Source: Wolfiporia cocos (Eukaryota; Basidiomycota; Agaricomycetes; Polyporales; Phaeolaceae). Taken from it: a DNA stretch of 64,000 bases. The stretch's first letter is position 1. Each line of letters begins with the position of its first letter. Shown piece after piece: positions 59,976 to 64,000 of the stretch. Under the pieces are notes generated by a model. It made no database searches, was not told where the DNA came from, and saw only the letters and a list, made by a program, of their open reading frames with translations. The stretch is taken from contig JACCLO010000002.1 in assembly GCA_029448655.1 (NCBI GenBank), positions 3,038,001 through 3,102,000 of the forward strand, read 5' to 3'. The position numbers and the translations under genes are program-made.

Positions 59976-61837
59976 ATGCCGCCCGAAATGAAGAAACTTA
60001 ACGTTCTGATGTGTGCGTGCGGCCAGCGCGTGTTGTGTTGTTCTAGCTCACGCATTCTTTCATTCCGCGACAGGTGGTACTGTAAGAATAGATGGTTTGC
60101 GAAATGTACGTTATCGAATGCGTTGCTGACGCGGACGTAGGGAGAGTATACCACAGGATGGACCGGGTCAGGAGCCTCGAAGTCGGACAAGAAGGTCAGC
60201 CTTGAATTCCCGCAGATCGCTCCGTGCATTAATGTCGGAAATATCATAGATTGGTGTGAGTATAGGCTTTCCCCTGACGCAGGCAACGTAATGAATAGAC
60301 ATGACTGCGCCAGGTGGTCGGGCTGACCCTATTCGACTTACGGAGACTTGGTAAAGTCGACAAGCTTGCTATGGTTGGAACAAATGGCTCCAAATTCCCT
60401 GCCATCCGGAAGCATTTGGAGGAGAACATTGGGCAGGTATACAAAGATATGGACACCACGTACGCTCTGGATTGCGTGTGCGGCGACCTAATCTAAGCAC
60501 TCCGTAGGTTCGAGGCTTTCCCAGAAGGCAGCACTGTGAATCCAGAGGCCTGTGAGTGACTAATGACGACGAAGCAACGGCTCTTAATCGGCTACGACCC
60601 AGACAAGACTGCCATTGACAAACTATCCCCGGGGGACGCCGTTGTGATCTTCACCCCTGACAGTCAGTCCTGTTCCTTTGCGCAAGATCATTTCACGCTA
60701 ACCAGTAGCCAGGCACCCATTATCCCATCGCACTCTATGCGATCGAACGCGGCATTCACGTCTTGGTCACAAAACCTGCCGTCCAGCTTCTCCAGCACCA
60801 CATTGATCTCGTAGCCGCGGCAAAAAAGCACAACGTCGTCTGTTTCGTCGAGCACCACAAACGGTTTGTATTTCGGGGTTACCAGCGACCAAAGTCTAAG
60901 CGCTATACAGGTTTGATCCAGTGTACAGCGATGCGAGGGCCCGCGCAGCGGCTTTGGGAGAGTTCAACTTCTTCAGCGCGTGGATGAGCCAGCCCAAGAG
61001 CCAGCTGGAGACCTTCCGTGCCTGGGCGGGCAAAGATTCAGACATCAGGTAGGGTCATCACCACCGGATTCGTGTTATTGCCATATGCCGACGCGCATAC
61101 AGCTACTATCTGTCGTCGCACCACATCGACATCCACTGCTGGATCATGCAGGGCAAGGCCGTACCAACGCGCGTGACGGCCAGCGCCGCGACGGGGATCG
61201 CGACGGGCGAGCCGTACAACTGCGTCCCGCAGACGGAGGACACCATCACGCTGCTCGTCGACTGGCAGTCGCTGTCGAGCTCCCGGCACAGGGGCACCGC
61301 GGTGTACACCGCGTCGTGGACCGCGCCGCTCAAGTCCGGCGTGCACTCGGCACAGCACTGGTACTACATGGCCGAGAAGGTCAGCTGCAGTCCGAGCCAC
61401 GGCGTTAGTGCGGTTCGCTGACGGGCCCAGGGCGAGATCAACGTCGACCAGGCGCACCGCGGGTACGACATCGTCCAGGACGACGCCGGCAAGGCGTGGT
61501 ACAACCCGTTCTAGTACGTCGCGCGACCGACAGACGGGCCCGTGCCTGCCAGACTGACCTTCCCTTCGCTCGCTACAGCATGAAGTACTCGCCGTCAGAA
61601 AGCGGGCACTTCGACGGCCAGCGCGGCTACGGCTACGTCTCCATCGAGAAGTTCGTCGACGCGGCGCGTGAGGTCAACGCGGGCACGACCGCGCCCGCGG
61701 ACTTCGACGCCCACGGCCTGCCCACGATCGCCAACACCGTACTCACGACCGCGATCCTCCACGCCGGGCGGGTCAGCCTCGACGAGAAGCGGCCGGTGAA
61801 CATCACGCAGCGCAGCGGCGAATGGGTCCTCGAGTGA
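59976..61837 (+). CDS. D-galacturonate reductase-like oxidoreductase (Gfo/Idh/MocA family)
   Basis: NAD(P)H oxidoreductase of the gaaA/gar2 type, which reduces D-galacturonate from pectin to L-galactonate. The start [20 protein letters not shown] forms the Rossmann GTGEY turn after two introns. Then come [93 protein letters not shown] (catalytic-region TKPA), [92 protein letters not shown] and [20 protein letters not shown]; it ends SGEWVLE. About ten introns, all in frame; one long intron (about 60190-60310) may hide a microexon. Cytosolic. Substrate by family similarity, not shown. Confidence 0.85.
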
Positions 61838-63160
61838 ACGGTGGCGTCGCCAGCGGCAAGCCCTGCTTCGTTGGGGCACTGGAGAAGGTGCATCAGAACG
61901 GCTGTAATCGTCAAGTGTATAGTACTACGTATTCGGCTTTTGATTATCATCGTCATCTGCCGCAATCGCATTCTATTGCGTGCCTCTTGAGTGCAGGTGA
62001 AACACTATGGTCCACAGCCGTGCATGAAATCAGTCTGTCTAGTGCTCATTGCAGGAATCTATCAGACCGCTCCGCTGTGCGTCCGAGCATGCCGAGACGC
62101 TACCGCCTGCGCATCTCCTCGTGTCTGCAGGGTATACAGCAGGCCCTAGATTCCGTCCGTCATTCTCCCACACAGGTGCCGGCCCCTGAGTTAATATGCC
62201 CCGCAGGTGTCGTGCATATCAAGACTGTGACCTCCAGCCATATGCTTCCGTTACCTCACCTGGTTACCCAGGGCCCAGCTCCGGGGAAGCCTGCCTTGTG
62301 TCTGCACAGAAGCGCACACTTACCTGGGAGGAGCTCCGCGTCCCGCGGTCGGGAGCGAGCTCGGGCGAACAGGATCTGTGGAGTAACCTGATTGATTGGG
62401 ATGCTGGCTCTGGTATTGTAGACAGACACGATGACGATGAATGGCCCATTGAGGCGCGTGCAAATGAAGACAACAGCTGGCAATTCGGCTCTGAATGAAG
62501 TATAAGGACACAATGCGCGGTGAGAATCTGAATGGTCGTGACGGTGAATGCGGGGGAATAAAAGGGGGGGGGTGAACTATGTACAATAAGAGAAGGATAA
62601 GTATATAACACGGAACGAACGCGGCTTAAGGTGATAGGAGGTCTGTCGAGCTCGTCGCGTAAGGCAGAGAGCTTGGGCGGGGCGCAGCGCAAAAAGGATG
62701 GTATGCATAGTGACAGGGCAGAGAATGTGTTGACGTACGGAGAGTTCAAGGAGCTGGAACTGGTGGTCCCGGCAACAGCTGACAGACACAGGCGGACGTC
62801 GCACGGGACGAAGCTGTCCGAGTGAGCGTACATCGCCTGCGCGCACATCGATGCGGCACGGCCGGCTGTCCCACGGGATCGTCCGGGTCCTCCGGCGCAT
62901 ACAGGCCTCCGTGGAGTGTAGAAAGAAAGAAAAAACGAGACGGTTGCGAGAGAGGGGATGCATGGGTGCCGATGATGAATTGCAGGGAAACAGATTGTGC
63001 GTGTCGTGCCGATATACGACGTGTATGGTAGTGATACATTTTGCGGAGGGTCTTGGACGTTGCATGGAGAAAGGACGGGAGGTTTTTGCGCCCCTGGAGG
63101 CCGAGCTTGCAGACACAGATTGACGACGCCAGGACAGTCACCATTGCTGCGTTGCAGGTA
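61838..63160. other. 1.3-kb region between galacturonate reductase and cyclin 3' ends
   Basis: Holds the two convergent 3' ends. On the plus strand from about 62024 a possible signal-peptide start (MKSVCLVLIAGIYQTAPLC) leads into a Cys-rich stretch (CVRACRDATACASPRVCR), and 62196-62498 stays open to EDNSWQFGSE. The two cannot be joined with one clear intron, so no CDS is called. A run of nine G is at 62564-62572. Confidence 0.35.
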
Positions 63161-64000
63161 TCATGAGACGACGGCAGGATGTGGCGAGGCGACATTCAAG
63201 CTGTGCAAGGCCGTCCGGCCGAGCTTCACATAGTCATACGGCAGGAACTCCTCGGGCGTGGATTCGATCTGTTGCTTGTTGAGTATCGGCTCGAACACTG
63301 GCGATGGCAAGTTTTCCTTGTTATCCGACGGCACATAGGGCCCCAAGAACACATCACTGGAGAACTGCTCAGGGCTTGTGGGCGTCGCAGGCATGTCGTC
63401 GGACAGATCTGACGCGGTCGTCGACACGCTCATCGGCGTCGCCGCCCTCGACTGCTGCTCGCGCACGGGCGTCGTGGGCAGCGGCAGCGTCCAGCCGTTC
63501 TCAAAGCGCCCGCCCTGAAGGTAGTACTGCACGACGAACGTCGCAACCTTGGAGTAGAACGCGAACGAGTACTTTTTGAGCAACGCCTGCGAGAGTTCGT
63601 TGACGTACATCGAGAGACGGCGGTCGAGGAGGCCGACGACCTCCATGCTCTCCCTGGTCTCGTCGTAGCTGCGGCGGCTGTGTCCGCAGAGGAAGCGTGC
63701 GAGCGTGAGCGCGCCCTGTGCGATAGCTGACGAGCCAAATTGTACAAACTCCCGGTAGAAGAGAGTGATCTCCATCAGGAAGCGAGCGACGTGTTGAACC
63801 TTGAAGTCTTCCACGACGCGCTCAGAGCAGAAGAGGCGCAGCCAGGCCTCGGCTGTTGGGTGCCCCAGAGACCATTCGATGGTTGCGAGAACGTGGCCCT
63901 CCATCTGGATGAATGCTGACTCGTCGTAGGTTTCTTGGCACAGGCGTGCGAGATCAGCAACTGTTGGTACGCGCTCTTTTGCGTCTTCGAACTTGGCCGC
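63161..64000 (-). CDS. Cyclin (G1/S or A/B type), C-terminal part, cut by window edge
   Basis: Runs off the right edge; the N-terminal part lies outside. It reads AAKFEDAKERVPTVADLARL, CQETYDESAFIQMEGHVLAT, IEWSLGHPTAEAWLRLFCSE, VQHVARFLMEITLFYREFVQ, SSAIAQGALTLARFLCGHSR and YVNELSQALLKKYSFAFYSK. This is the second half of the first cyclin box (MEGHVLATIEWSLGHPTA is the helix that contacts the CDK-bound core) and the second box. The tail is Ser/Thr/Pro-rich with TPTSPEQ and VREQQSRAATP, possible CDK sites and PEST-like degradation signals, ending SPHPAVVS. It resembles fungal Cln-type G1 cyclins more than B cyclins, but the deciding N-terminus is missing. No intron in the visible part. Confidence 0.85.
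   Translation of the reverse strand, partial: AAKFEDAKERVPTVADLARLCQETYDESAFIQMEGHVLATIEWSLGHPTAEAWLRLFCSERVVEDFKVQHVARFLMEITLFYREFVQFGSSAIAQGALTLARFLCGHSRRSYDETRESMEVVGLLDRRLSMYVNELSQALLKKYSFAFYSKVATFVVQYYLQGGRFENGWTLPLPTTPVREQQSRAATPMSVSTTASDLSDDMPATPTSPEQFSSDVFLGPYVPSDNKENLPSPVFEPILNKQQIESTPEEFLPYDYVKLGRTALHSLNVASPHPAVVS

Overview
The window is nuclear DNA of a filamentous basidiomycete, most likely an Agaricomycete. Nearly every gene is broken by short (about 45-70 nt) GT-AG introns, genes are dense on both strands, proteins carry long Ser/Pro-rich disordered arms, and a D-galacturonate reductase, PR-1-like secreted protein and tandem BTB/POZ genes fit a plant-associated or wood-decay mushroom. 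The genus cannot be read from sequence alone. I see no transposon, prophage, CRISPR array or rRNA; there is one tRNA, tRNA-Ser(UGA).

Layout, left to right. 0-10 kb: 5' part of TEF1 (eEF1A), a Ser/Thr kinase with a PAS-kinase-like catalytic domain, ribosomal protein eL32, a MEMO-family protein, a TFIIIC-tau55-like histidine phosphatase and an Stm1/SERBP1-like ribosome-binding protein. 10-20 kb: a very long Spp1/CFP1 PHD protein (COMPASS), LSM1, tRNA-Ser, a divergent pair of mitochondrial genes (NDUFA5-like complex I subunit and bL32m) and a 3-ketoacyl-CoA thiolase. 20-30 kb: an LRR protein, an unknown multipass membrane protein, TVP23 and a dual-specificity phosphatase. 30-40 kb: NADH-cytochrome b5 reductase, two tandem BTB/POZ paralogues, a GST-like protein, DLT1, a CAP/PR-1 secreted protein and a small unknown protein. 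40-50 kb: EMC7, UTP23, five-unit polyubiquitin, a WD40 protein with SUMO-interaction-like motifs, WDR5/Swd3 (COMPASS) and eIF3k. 50-64 kb: a frameshifted remnant of a transporter, an Itc1/Acf1-like ISWI partner, an unknown protein with a duplicated N-terminal domain, galacturonate reductase and the C-terminal part of a cyclin.

Themes. Protein synthesis and turnover (TEF1, eL32, Stm1-like, eIF3k, UTP23, polyubiquitin) and chromatin (Spp1, Swd3/WDR5, Itc1-like) are heavily represented; the rest is housekeeping with a few lineage-specific genes. Many neighbours are divergent pairs with 125-320 bp between start codons. The least explained pieces are the duplicated domain at 57.8-58.7 kb, the tandem BTB-CxxC pair with two-codon last exons, the SIM-bearing WD40 protein, the frameshifted transporter tail at 50.6-51.0 kb, and coding-like patches near 55.0-55.7 kb and 62.0-62.5 kb. 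Exon boundaries were read by eye from splice signals and family conservation; coordinates span first to last coding base, introns included.
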